NCBI GenBank assembly: GCA_028287235.1
Contig: JAQBQB010000022.1
Coordinates: 62,001 to 126,000, forward strand
Origin: Gemmatimonadota bacterium
GTDB taxonomy: Bacteria; Gemmatimonadota; Gemmatimonadetes; Gemmatimonadales; Gemmatimonadaceae
Direction: 5' to 3'
DNA: 64,000 bases
This document shows positions 16,484 to 24,517 of this stretch, piece after piece. Both the position numbers and the translations under genes were made by a program. The notes under the pieces were generated by a model that was given only the letters and a program-made list of their open reading frames with translations, did no database searches and had not been told where the DNA came from. Position 1 is the stretch's first letter. Each line of letters begins with the position of its first letter.

Positions 16484-17692
16484 CTAGTGGCCGGTGCGCT
16501 TGAAGAACATCACCAGCGGCGTCTGCATCATGATGCGAAGGTCCTTCATGACGCTCCGATGGCGGAGGTACTCGAGATCGTACTTCACCTTCGCCCTCAC
16601 GTCCTCGATCGACGTGTCGTAGCTATGGCGAATCTGCGCCAAGCCGGTGATGCCCGGACGCGTACGCTGGCGGATCGGATAGTACGCAATGCACTCGACG
16701 AGATTTGGAATGATCGTCGGACGTTCGGGGCGCGGGCCTACGATGTTCATGTCGCCGCGAAGCACGTTGTAGAGCTGCGGGAGCTCGTCGAGGCGGCACT
16801 TCCGAAGGAAGCCGCCGATCGGTGTGACGCGCGGATCCTGTTTCTGCGCCCACACGGCACCGGTGCCGGACTCGGCGTCCACGCGCATCGTGCGGAACTT
16901 GAACATCGTGAACGTTTCGCCGCAGGTGTTCCAGGTGCGCCGATCGTGCACCGCGTTGGCGATCTTCCGCCGGCGCGCCTCGCCCGCGGCAAGCACGGCC
17001 TCCACGCTCAGGCCGTTGCGGCGGTCGCGATCGCGCCGGCGCTCGATTGCGACGGCGCTTTCGTAGACGCGGCGTCCGGCGTCCGTCTGGCGTGCGCGCT
17101 CACGTGCAGAAACCCCAGTGGCGCGCGCGGTCGACCGGCTAACGCGCTGCCCCTTCGCGCGCCGGCTGCTCGCTGTCCGGCGCTCCGCGGGCGACAGGAG
17201 GTCGTAGCGCCGCCGGTCGCGGCCGACGCGTACTTGCTTGTAGACCACCGGCCCCGGCGACGTCAGTCGAACCGCGATCGCGATGATCAGCATGACCGGC
17301 GACAGCAGCACCAGCGCGACGGCGGCGATAGCGACGTTCAGCGCGCGTACCGACCGTCCATTTCGAGGACGACATCTCCGGTCGAGGAAGAGCACCGCAT
17401 CCTGTGCGCTCTGCGGCTCCGTTGGTTGCGGGCGTTGCGCGTGCTGCGCGGATTGTGCGGATTGTGCGGATTGTGCGTCCAGCATGAGTGTGCCGCCGCC
17501 CGCGCCGGACACGGTGGAAACTGTCTCGGTCGTACTCGCCGCCACACCGGCGACGGACAGCGGACTCAGGGACTGTGACTGAGCGACGAGCTCGGAGGAT
17601 TCTATCGCGGGCGAAACAACTCGCGTAACAGGGGCACTCGGCCGGGCTCGGCGCATGCGCGCGAAGTGAAAACTCTGTGCTGCGGGGTTCAT
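16484..17692 (-). CDS. Initiating sugar transferase (polyprenyl glycosylphosphotransferase) with a large insert
   Basis: 402-aa bacterial sugar transferase that should move a sugar-1-phosphate to undecaprenyl phosphate and so start repeat-unit synthesis. Seen: Gln/Ser/Ala-rich N-terminal tail (to about 112), one re-entrant/TM helix (about 116-142), SPGPVVYKQVRVG at 145-157, FTMFKFRTMRVDAE at 261-274, LRKCRLDELPQLYNVLRGDMNIVGPRPE, and RPGITGLAQI. Unusual: about 100 Arg-rich residues (about 160-257) lie between the QVRVG strand and FTMFKFRTM, which are normally almost adjacent. AGGAG at 17699-17703 supports the ATG start. Transcribed with the Wza-like gene upstream of it. Confidence 0.9.
   Translation of the reverse strand: MNPAAQSFHFARMRRARPSAPVTRVVSPAIESSELVAQSQSLSPLSVAGVAASTTETVSTVSGAGGGTLMLDAQSAQSAQSAQHAQRPQPTEPQSAQDAVLFLDRRCRPRNGRSVRALNVAIAAVALVLLSPVMLIIAIAVRLTSPGPVVYKQVRVGRDRRRYDLLSPAERRTASSRRAKGQRVSRSTARATGVSARERARQTDAGRRVYESAVAIERRRDRDRRNGLSVEAVLAAGEARRRKIANAVHDRRTWNTCGETFTMFKFRTMRVDAESGTGAVWAQKQDPRVTPIGGFLRKCRLDELPQLYNVLRGDMNIVGPRPERPTIIPNLVECIAYYPIRQRTRPGITGLAQIRHSYDTSIEDVRAKVKYDLEYLRHRSVMKDLRIMMQTPLVMFFKRTGH
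17450..17480 (-). repeat. 9-bp in-frame tandem repeat coding QSA units
   Basis: Three copies of a 9-base unit (CGGATTGTG on the + strand) inside the sugar-transferase gene. They encode a Gln-Ser-Ala triplet repeat (about residues 74-83) in the unstructured N-terminal tail. Confidence 0.75.
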
Positions 17693-17743
17693 CTACTGCT
17701 CCTGCGTGCTGCCCGGGCGAGGACAGTTCCGCGCCCGTCGTCG

Positions 17744-18523
17744 TCAGAAAATTCTGGTCCCGCCGTACAGACTGACCAACACCGCGGCGACATACGCGCC
17801 GGTGCGAATCCAGTCTCCCCAATCGCGCTTGGACTGCTCGGCGACGTTGATCTCATCGCCTGCGCGCAGATCCAATTGGTCCACGGTGGCACCCGTCGCC
17901 ATCTCCTGGCGCAAGCGCTTGGGCTTCCAGATTTCCTTTCCATTGCGGCGGATCGTCGTCTCGCCGACGTTGGCCACCGGTGACGGCCCACCCGCGCTCA
18001 TGATGGCGTCGCTGACGAGCATGTCCGGCCGAACCGAATAGAATCCCGGCTTGGCGACCGCGCCGGAGACTTGCACGCGAAGCAACGGGTGCGCTTCCAC
18101 CGCCGGATTCACGACGTACCGCCCAATCTGCTTGGCGAGATACGGCGTGAGCTCGGACCAGAGCACGCCTGAGAGCGGTATCTGTCCGATGTCGGGAAGC
18201 TCGAGCACGCGTCCGCCGCGTACCGTGAAGGTATCCGTGAGCGCGGGCACGTTCGCGACGCGCACGGCGACGCGATCGCCGACGTTGAAGTCGCCATCGC
18301 GTAGACGCTCGCGAATGCTCGTGAGCTGCGCGACGTTCTCTTCCCATACTTTGCGATCGCCGGTGTTGCGCGCGGCGGCGTCCGCTGCCGACGCCCGTGA
18401 CTCGAGGGAAGTGCGCGTGGCGAACGGCGCTTCGGTACGTGATTGCGCGCGTGCAGTCGAGCCCGCGAGTGCACTCGCTGCAAGGCACAAAGAAGCAATC
18501 CGTCTCGATCCGCGCGTCGTCAT
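17744..18523 (-). CDS. Polysaccharide export protein (Wza-like, Poly_export and SLBB domains)
   Basis: 259-aa outer-envelope export protein. A signal peptide ends ...STARA before Gln. The polysaccharide-export domain covers about residues 75-145 (GDFNVGDRVAVRV, FTVRGGRVLELPDIG, IPLSGVLWSEL), followed by an SLBB domain (VQVSGAVAKPGFYSVRPDMLVSDAIMSAGG, about 151-180) and a C-terminal hydrophobic stretch. It lacks a lipobox Cys, unlike classical Wza. Divergent from the tyrosine-kinase gene, with a CRP-like palindrome in the shared upstream region; followed by the sugar transferase 51 bases downstream. Confidence 0.9.
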   Translation of the reverse strand: MTTRGSRRIASLCLAASALAGSTARAQSRTEAPFATRTSLESRASAADAAARNTGDRKVWEENVAQLTSIRERLRDGDFNVGDRVAVRVANVPALTDTFTVRGGRVLELPDIGQIPLSGVLWSELTPYLAKQIGRYVVNPAVEAHPLLRVQVSGAVAKPGFYSVRPDMLVSDAIMSAGGPSPVANVGETTIRRNGKEIWKPKRLRQEMATGATVDQLDLRAGDEINVAEQSKRDWGDWIRTGAYVAAVLVSLYGGTRIF

Positions 18524-18582
18524 TTCGTTGTGTTCAATCGGGATGTTTTGAGAACGTGATCAATGCACGGCGCATACCAACG

Positions 18583-18600
18583 GTGTGATCGCAGTCACAC
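18583..18600. promoter_or_regulatory. Perfect CRP/FNR-family palindrome between divergent EPS genes
   Basis: GTGTGATCGCAGTCACAC: exact TGTGA-N6-TCACA half sites, extended by one more G/C pair. It lies in the 159-base region between the Wza-like gene (start 18523, minus) and the Wzc-like kinase gene (start 18683, plus). It matches the consensus bound by CRP-type activators (CRP, Clp, Vfr) and could control both directions. Confidence 0.6.
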
Positions 18601-18682
18601 GAATTGGCCGGAGACTTGCCTCAAGTGGAGTTCGTCGCGGAGACGATCTTCGCGGCGACGTGGCCGCTCATCCCATCGCTGT

Positions 18683-21082
18683 ATGTCTGGACACCTGGTG
18701 CCATCGAACCGGCGCACCGCGCCGGCCCAAGCCGATCACAGACAACTCGCACAATCGTCGTGGCCGGAGCCACCACGCGGGCCCGCTGCACCCGCGGCGA
18801 GTCACGGATTCCAGTGGCGTCGCTATGCCGACGCCGTGCGTCGGCACCGATGGTTGGTGCTCGCGCTCGCATTCGTCGGCATTGGAGCCGGTTGGGTCGC
18901 CAGCCGATACGTGAAGCCGCAGTACGAGGCGCACATCTCGATCTGGATTCCGGCCGAGGACCGAACGCAGCAGACTGCACCGATCGGCGGCGCGCGCGTG
19001 CTCGATGCCGCGGGGTGGGCCGATCTCACGACGAGCTACGCGGTGCTCGACAAGGTGGCGATCGAGAACGGGCTGCTCGCCGGCACGACGGATACGTCGA
19101 AGCAAGCGGCGTTCGCCAATTTCCACACAAGTGACAAGCTCGTCCCGGGGCAGTACACGCTCACATTCACGAACGGTGGTCAGCGCTATACACTGACGCC
19201 AGTGCGCGGTACGCCGGAGTCCGGCGCGGTCGGTGATTCAATTGGACGCTCGTTTGGATTCCTCTGGGCGCCAACCGCTCGCCAGCTCGGAACGTCGAGC
19301 CCCATCGATTTCAACGTCATCACGCCGCGCCAGGCCGCGACCTACCTGCGGCAGCGACTCACCGTGGCGCTCTCCGATTCGAGCTTCATCGTCGCGCGCC
19401 TTCGCGGGCCGAACCCCGAGCGTGACTCGAAGATCTTGAATACGCTCGGACGCGAAGTGATCGCAACGGCGACGAGCCTGAAGCAACACAACGGCACGCA
19501 GGTGCTCAGCACACTGCAGACTCAGCTCACCGACGCGAGCGGAGCGCTCAGATCGTCGGAGGACGTGCTCAATCGTTTCCGGACGAACGCCATCACGCAG
19601 CCGTCGGAACAGTCGATCACCGACGCGATGCGCGACCCGACGGCGTCGCAATACTTTTCGTCGTCCGCCGCGCGGGACAGCCTCAAGAACGATCGCGAAG
19701 CGTTGGAGCGTGTCGTCGCGAGCGCGCGCACGCAACCGATCGACGTGGGCGCACTCCTGTCGATTCCGTCGGCGCGCAGCGCACCGGAGCTCACGGCGGC
19801 GATCGCGGAACTCAACAAGGCCGACTCCACCTATCAGGGCATGCGCCGGCAATTCACCGCAGACTATCGTCCCGTGAAGGATGTCGAGGGCCAGATCACG
19901 CGGCTCAAGACGCAGACGATTCCGCAGATCGCCAGCCATATCCTCGGTCGCCTGCAGACGTCGCAGATGCAATTCGCCACGCGCGCCTTCGACGCGCAGC
20001 GAAAGCTGCAGGCCATTCCGTCGCGCACGCTCGAGGAAGCGCGACTTCGCCGCGACGTGGCGACGAGAGAGAATCTCTACAACACGCTCAAGTCGCGCGT
20101 CGACAACTCGCGCATGGCGCAGCAAAGCTCCGTTGCCGAAGCGAGTGTGCTCGACAGCGCCGTCGCGCCGACGCAGCCGGTGGGCAATACGCGGCCGTAC
20201 TTCCTCGTCGTGAGCGTGCTGGTCGCGCTCGCGCTGGGCGTCGGCGTCGCACTGGTGCTCGATCGCTTCGATCCCAAGATTCGCTATCCCGAGCAGGTGG
20301 GCGAGCTCGGGCTGCACTTCCTCGCGGCCGTTCCGCACATGAATGGAAGCGTGGAAATCGATCACTCGGCGGAGGAAGCCGCGCAGGCCGTGGAGTCGTT
20401 CCGAACGCTGCGGTTGAATCTCCGACACCAGCAGCCCGGAGCCGACGCGGTGCAGCTCACGGTGACGAGCCCCGGCGCGTCGGAAGGGAAGTCGCTTCTC
20501 GCCGCGAACCTCGCGCTGTCGTTCGCCGAGGCGGGATATCGCACCCTGCTGATCGACGGCGACATTCGGCGCGGCCGGCAGCACGAGACGTTCGGCGCCA
20601 GCATTCAGCCGGGGCTCACCGATTTCCTCGCGGGCAACGCGCGCGCGGACGAGATCGCGCGTCGCTCCACGCATCCGAATCTGCTCGTGATTCCGTCGGG
20701 CTCGCGCGTGGGGAGCGGGCCGGAATTGCTGATGTCGCCGGAGCTCCCGCGCCTCCTCGCCGCGGTGCGTCCACTCTTCAACGCGATCATCGTGGACAGC
20801 GCGCCACTCGGCGCCGGCGCCGATGCGCTCGCGCTCGGCGCCGCCACCGGAAACGTGATGCTCGTGTTGCGGGCTGGGTCGACCGAGCGCCGCATGGCGG
20901 AATCGCGCATCTCGCTGCTGCGGCAGGCGCCAATCCGGGTACTCGGCGCGGTGCTCAACGACATCGGCGCAGCGGCGGTCTACGACGAATACAGCTACAT
21001 CGAGGGCTACTACGTTCCGGTCGCCCACGAGTCTGTGCCGACCGAGGTGTTGCCGGCACACGTCCAAGTGCAGGGGGACTGA
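18683..21082 (+). CDS. Wzc-like chain-length regulator fused to bacterial tyrosine kinase
   Basis: 799-aa inner-membrane protein. TM1 about residues 53-72, a long periplasmic coiled-coil Wzz/GNVR-like region, TM2 about 505-526, then a cytoplasmic BY-kinase domain: Walker A SPGASEGKS about 595-604, Walker A' TLLIDGD about 620-626, Walker B AIIVDSAP about 699-706. The C-terminus has a Tyr cluster (YDEYSYIEGYYVP, about 768-780), the usual autophosphorylation tail. It controls polymer length and couples to the Wza-type exporter. Start taken at the ATG 18683; the frame is open to 18563 but that part overlaps the palindrome region. Three bases before the GrpE-like gene. Confidence 0.9.
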   Translation: MSGHLVPSNRRTAPAQADHRQLAQSSWPEPPRGPAAPAASHGFQWRRYADAVRRHRWLVLALAFVGIGAGWVASRYVKPQYEAHISIWIPAEDRTQQTAPIGGARVLDAAGWADLTTSYAVLDKVAIENGLLAGTTDTSKQAAFANFHTSDKLVPGQYTLTFTNGGQRYTLTPVRGTPESGAVGDSIGRSFGFLWAPTARQLGTSSPIDFNVITPRQAATYLRQRLTVALSDSSFIVARLRGPNPERDSKILNTLGREVIATATSLKQHNGTQVLSTLQTQLTDASGALRSSEDVLNRFRTNAITQPSEQSITDAMRDPTASQYFSSSAARDSLKNDREALERVVASARTQPIDVGALLSIPSARSAPELTAAIAELNKADSTYQGMRRQFTADYRPVKDVEGQITRLKTQTIPQIASHILGRLQTSQMQFATRAFDAQRKLQAIPSRTLEEARLRRDVATRENLYNTLKSRVDNSRMAQQSSVAEASVLDSAVAPTQPVGNTRPYFLVVSVLVALALGVGVALVLDRFDPKIRYPEQVGELGLHFLAAVPHMNGSVEIDHSAEEAAQAVESFRTLRLNLRHQQPGADAVQLTVTSPGASEGKSLLAANLALSFAEAGYRTLLIDGDIRRGRQHETFGASIQPGLTDFLAGNARADEIARRSTHPNLLVIPSGSRVGSGPELLMSPELPRLLAAVRPLFNAIIVDSAPLGAGADALALGAATGNVMLVLRAGSTERRMAESRISLLRQAPIRVLGAVLNDIGAAAVYDEYSYIEGYYVPVAHESVPTEVLPAHVQVQGD

Positions 21083-21085
21083 GCG

Positions 21086-21949
21086 ATGCCAGATATCGAG
21101 CAGGAGCGCAACATATCCGGGATTGTGCGACAGATCCCGATATCGGACGAAGCCGAGTTCGACGACGTCCTCGACACGCCGAGCGATCTGCTCTCGGCCT
21201 GGCAGGGTCAGGTTCGCGGGCTGGCGGATCATCCACCCGTGAACGCCGACGACAATGCCACGTCGATGCTCGCGCAGCTTCGCGTCGTGGCCGACGACCT
21301 TGCGCGCCCGGCGTCCCGCTCCGCTCGCACCAAGCTGCTGACGACGGGCGAGCAGGAGCTCCCGATCGTATCGCTCGACGATGCGTCGAACGACACGCCA
21401 ACCGCGGCGGTGTTCGACATCAGCGGCATACAGCGCTCGATCGAAGACGCACAGCGGCGCATCGAATCGACCCTCACGAACAGCGAGAGTCGGCTCGCCG
21501 CCGCGTTCAACCAAGCCCTGACCGGCCTCGCCGACCGGACGAGCAGCGCGCACGAGTCACTGCTCGCCGACATGCGAAGCCAACTCGCCGAAGCGCGCGA
21601 GCAGATCGACGGCGAAAGCCGCGGTGCGCTCCAGCGCGCCATCGGCATGCTCTCGGTGCTCGAATCGCTGGACGACGTCGTTGCCTCGGTGAACGGGCGC
21701 GCCGACGACGCGTCGATCGGCCGCATTCAGCGTTTCGAGCGCGAAGCACGCGCGATGGCGCAGTTGGTCGAGCTCGAGGAGATCCCGAGTGAGGGCGCCG
21801 TCGATCCCGACCTGCACGAGATCGTGTCGACGGTGGGCGGAACGGCGCGCGCCGGCTCGATCGTCGAGGTGCGGCAGCGCGGCTATACATTCCGCGGCCG
21901 CGTCGTACGTCCGGCGCAGGTCGTCGTGTCTGCCCGCGGCAAAGCCTAG
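21086..21949 (+). CDS. Coiled-coil protein with GrpE-type C-terminal domain
   Basis: 287-aa protein, no signal peptide. Residues 1-110 are acidic and poorly structured; about 115-190 are strongly helical/coiled-coil (SIEDAQRRIESTLTNSESRL and following). Residues about 195-220 (AIGMLSVLESLDDVVASV) resemble the GrpE helix that precedes the beta domain, and residues 230-287 match the GrpE beta domain: GAVDPDLHEIVSTV, a short acidic-poor turn, then IVEVRQRGYTFRGRVVRPAQVVV. GrpE is the nucleotide-exchange factor of DnaK/Hsp70. Here it starts 3 bases after the Wzc-like kinase, so a DnaK partner tied to EPS export or an adapted scaffold is possible. It overlaps the convergent epimerase by 4 bases. 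The domain call is from motif reading and needs profile confirmation. Confidence 0.75.
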   Translation: MPDIEQERNISGIVRQIPISDEAEFDDVLDTPSDLLSAWQGQVRGLADHPPVNADDNATSMLAQLRVVADDLARPASRSARTKLLTTGEQELPIVSLDDASNDTPTAAVFDISGIQRSIEDAQRRIESTLTNSESRLAAAFNQALTGLADRTSSAHESLLADMRSQLAEAREQIDGESRGALQRAIGMLSVLESLDDVVASVNGRADDASIGRIQRFEREARAMAQLVELEEIPSEGAVDPDLHEIVSTVGGTARAGSIVEVRQRGYTFRGRVVRPAQVVVSARGKA

Positions 21950-22995
21950 GCGGGCACGGCGGTCTTGGCCGGAACGAGGTTTTCGGCGTACCACTCGACC
22001 GCGGATTGCAGACCCGTTTGCACGCTGTATCGCGGCGCGAAGCCGAGGTTGTCAGCCGCCTTCGCGATGTCGGCGCGCGAGTGCCGGATGTCGCCACTGC
22101 GGAACGGTTCGAACAGCGGTTCACGCGCGGCAAGCTCCGGACGCTTCTCGGCCAGCGAGTCGCGAATCAGCGCGAACAGCTCGGTGAGACTCGTCGGGTG
22201 TGCCGAGCCGATGTTGTACGCCGTGCCCGTGACGTCTCCTTCGTCGACCACCGAGGCGAGAATGTTCGCCTGCACGACGTCGTCGACGTAGACGAAGTCG
22301 CGAGTCGTCGCGCCGTCGCCGTAGATGCGACAGGGCTCATCGAGCAACAGGTTTCGCATCCACGAAGGGATGACCGCCGCGTACGCGCCATCCGGATCCT
22401 GGCGCGGCCCGAAGACGTTGAAGTAGCGCAGACCCACGGTGTTGATGCCGAACGCGCGCTGGTACACCGCGGCGTACAGCTCGTTGACGTGCTTTGTGAC
22501 CGCATATGGCGACAGGGCGCGCAACTCACTCTTCTCCTGCTTCGGAGTGCCGGGTGCGTCGCCGTACATCGCACACGACGACGCATAGACAAAACGCTTT
22601 GCCCCCGCATCGCGCGCCGCCGTCAGCATGTTCACGAAGCCGTCGACGTTCGTGCGGTTGACCGCGATTGGATCTTCCATGGAACGGGGAACGGAGCCGA
22701 TCGCCGCCTGATGGATCACGTAGTCCATTCCACGACAGGCATCCTGACAGGCGGACAAGTCCTCGATGTCGCCGCGAATCATTCGGAAGGTGCCGCCGCC
22801 GCCTTCGCTCTCGGCAACCGCCTGATCGACGTTGCGTTGATAGCCGCTGGAAAAATTGTCGAGGCCGACAACGTCCTGACCAAGCTCGAGCAACGTCTTC
22901 GTGATGTTTGACCCGATGAACCCGGCAGCGCCCGTGACCAACCATCGACGCGGATTGGCGCGCAGCTCTGCGCACACTGACTCATAGCGATTCAC
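21946..22995 (-). CDS. NAD-dependent UDP-sugar 4-epimerase (WbpP/Gne-like)
   Basis: 349-aa extended short-chain dehydrogenase. Seen: GAAGFIGS nucleotide loop near residue 22, LDNFSSGYQRN, ASSCAMYGD and the catalytic PYAVTKH (YxxxK), then LRYFNVFGPRQDP and FRSGDIRHS. This pattern fits UDP-N-acetylglucosamine/UDP-glucuronate C4 epimerases of the WbpP/TviC type, which supply EPS precursors. The start chosen is the GTG at 22995 with an excellent GGGAGGAAG 2-3 bases upstream; an earlier in-frame ATG at 23109 would add a non-conserved leader. It ends on a CCTAGG shared with the GrpE-like gene stop. Confidence 0.92.
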   Translation of the reverse strand: MNRYESVCAELRANPRRWLVTGAAGFIGSNITKTLLELGQDVVGLDNFSSGYQRNVDQAVAESEGGGGTFRMIRGDIEDLSACQDACRGMDYVIHQAAIGSVPRSMEDPIAVNRTNVDGFVNMLTAARDAGAKRFVYASSCAMYGDAPGTPKQEKSELRALSPYAVTKHVNELYAAVYQRAFGINTVGLRYFNVFGPRQDPDGAYAAVIPSWMRNLLLDEPCRIYGDGATTRDFVYVDDVVQANILASVVDEGDVTGTAYNIGSAHPTSLTELFALIRDSLAEKRPELAAREPLFEPFRSGDIRHSRADIAKAADNLGFAPRYSVQTGLQSAVEWYAENLVPAKTAVPA

Positions 22996-22997
22996 GA

Positions 22998-23006
22998 CTT
23001 CCTCCC
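22998..23006 (-). promoter_or_regulatory. Strong RBS fixing the epimerase start
   Basis: GGGAGGAAG on the minus strand directly before the GTG at 22995. This supports the short start over the upstream in-frame ATG. Confidence 0.7.
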
Positions 23007-23128
23007 GTTGCCGGACAACGTCGCGCGAATGATGACGCGCGCCGTACCATTCACCGTGTCGAATGCAATTGTGATTCCTATCACCGTTACGCTTTACAAC
23101 CGCTCCCAACCGCGCTTAGCCTTATCCG

Positions 23129-24499
23129 ATGGCCCCACCGTCGCGAAATCGCTCGCTCACGCCCGACACCACGGGCGCATCGAAGCAGGACATTCTCGAG
23201 CTTACCGAAAAGCTCAATGTCCGTTTCATGCGGCTACAGTTCACCGACATTCTCGGCATCAACAAGAACGTCGAGATTCCGTCGTCGCAGTTCGAGAAGG
23301 CGCTGGCCGGCGACATCATGTTCGACGGCTCGTCGATCGAGGGGTTCGTGCGCATCGAGGAATCCGACATGCTGTTGGCGCCGGACCTCGACACCTTCCT
23401 CGTCTATCCGTGGGGCGATCAAGACAATCGCATTTGCCGGCTGATCTGCGACATCCGCATGCCGTCGGGCGAGCTCTTCCCGGGCGATCCGCGCGGCACG
23501 CTCAAGTCGGTGCTCGCCAAGGCGAAGAAGATGGGCTTCACCATGAATGCCGGCATGGAAGCGGAGTTCTTCCTCTTCAAGCCCGGTGCGAGCGGTGAAG
23601 CGAGCACGACGACGCACGACGTCGGCGGCTATTTCGACCTTGCCCCCACCGATCTCGGCGAAGACGCACGCCGCGCGATGGTCGATACGCTCGAGCGCAT
23701 GGGCTTCGAGGTCGAAGCCGCGCACCACGAAGTGGCGCACGGCCAGCACGAGATCGACTTCCGCTACGCCGACGCACTGAAGACCGCGGACAACATCGCG
23801 ACGTTCCGCTTCGTCGTGAAGCATGTCGCCACCCAATTCGGGCTGCTCGCGTCGTTCATGCCCAAGCCGATCTTCGGCCAGAACGGAAGCGGCATGCATA
23901 CGCACCAGTCGCTGTTCAAGGGGAAGGAGAACGCGTTCTGGGATCCGAAGGCCGAGTGGGAGCTCTCGAAGACCGCGCTTCATTATACGGGCGGGCTGCT
24001 GCGCCACGCGCGCGGCATGTGCGCAATCACCAACCCGCTCGTGAACTCGTACAAGCGCTTGGTGCCGGGCTACGAAGCGCCGGTGAACGTCGCGTGGTCG
24101 ATGCGAAATCGCTCGCCGCTCATCCGCGTGCCCGACCGTCGGGGACTCGGCACCCGACTCGAGCTGCGCTCCCCCGATCCGGCGGCGAATCCGTACCTCG
24201 CGCTCGCGGTGATGCTCGCCGCGGGACTCGACGGCATCGAGACGCAAGCCGACTATCGCGAGCCGGTGAACGAGAACATCTGGGAGATGAGCTTTCGCGA
24301 AAAGCGGCGGCTGCGCATCGACGACCTACCGCACGACTTGAACGAAGCGCTCGACGAGCTCGAGAAGGACGACGTCATTACCGGTGCGCTGGGCAAGCAC
24401 ATCACGTCGAATTTCATCGAGGCGAAGCGGCAAGAGTGGCGCGACTACATCACGCAGGTGAGCGCGTGGGAGCTCGAGAGCTACCTCGCGAAATACTGA
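23129..24499 (+). CDS. glnA: Glutamine synthetase type I (GSI-alpha)
   Basis: 456-aa enzyme that makes glutamine from glutamate, ammonia and ATP in the cytosol. Seen: DGSSIEGF near residue 71, NAGMEAEFFLF near residue 139 (metal-binding Glu), HEVAHGQHEIDFRY, KPIFGQNGSGMHTHQSLF near residue 250, and NRSPLIRVPDRRG near residue 330. The length and lack of the adenylylation Tyr motif place it in the GSI-alpha subgroup, so feedback rather than adenylylation control is expected. An 18-residue N-terminal extension precedes the usual start; no good Shine-Dalgarno is visible. Divergent from the epimerase with 133 bases between starts. Confidence 0.95.
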   Translation: MAPPSRNRSLTPDTTGASKQDILELTEKLNVRFMRLQFTDILGINKNVEIPSSQFEKALAGDIMFDGSSIEGFVRIEESDMLLAPDLDTFLVYPWGDQDNRICRLICDIRMPSGELFPGDPRGTLKSVLAKAKKMGFTMNAGMEAEFFLFKPGASGEASTTTHDVGGYFDLAPTDLGEDARRAMVDTLERMGFEVEAAHHEVAHGQHEIDFRYADALKTADNIATFRFVVKHVATQFGLLASFMPKPIFGQNGSGMHTHQSLFKGKENAFWDPKAEWELSKTALHYTGGLLRHARGMCAITNPLVNSYKRLVPGYEAPVNVAWSMRNRSPLIRVPDRRGLGTRLELRSPDPAANPYLALAVMLAAGLDGIETQADYREPVNENIWEMSFREKRRLRIDDLPHDLNEALDELEKDDVITGALGKHITSNFIEAKRQEWRDYITQVSAWELESYLAKY

Positions 24500-24517
24500 C
24501 GTCGGTCGCCGGCGGGC

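Noticed and set aside
18548-18563. TTGA-N8-TCAA near the CRP-like palindrome, considered as an FNR-type site
   Set aside because: FNR sites are TTGAT-N4-ATCAA; the spacing is wrong and the arms are only 4 bases.
19238-21553. Long minus-strand open frame (about 770 codons) opposite the Wzc-like kinase gene
   Set aside because: The product is dominated by Arg, Ala, Gly and His in a pattern typical of antisense reading of GC-rich genes; no domain is visible and the plus-strand kinase is certain.
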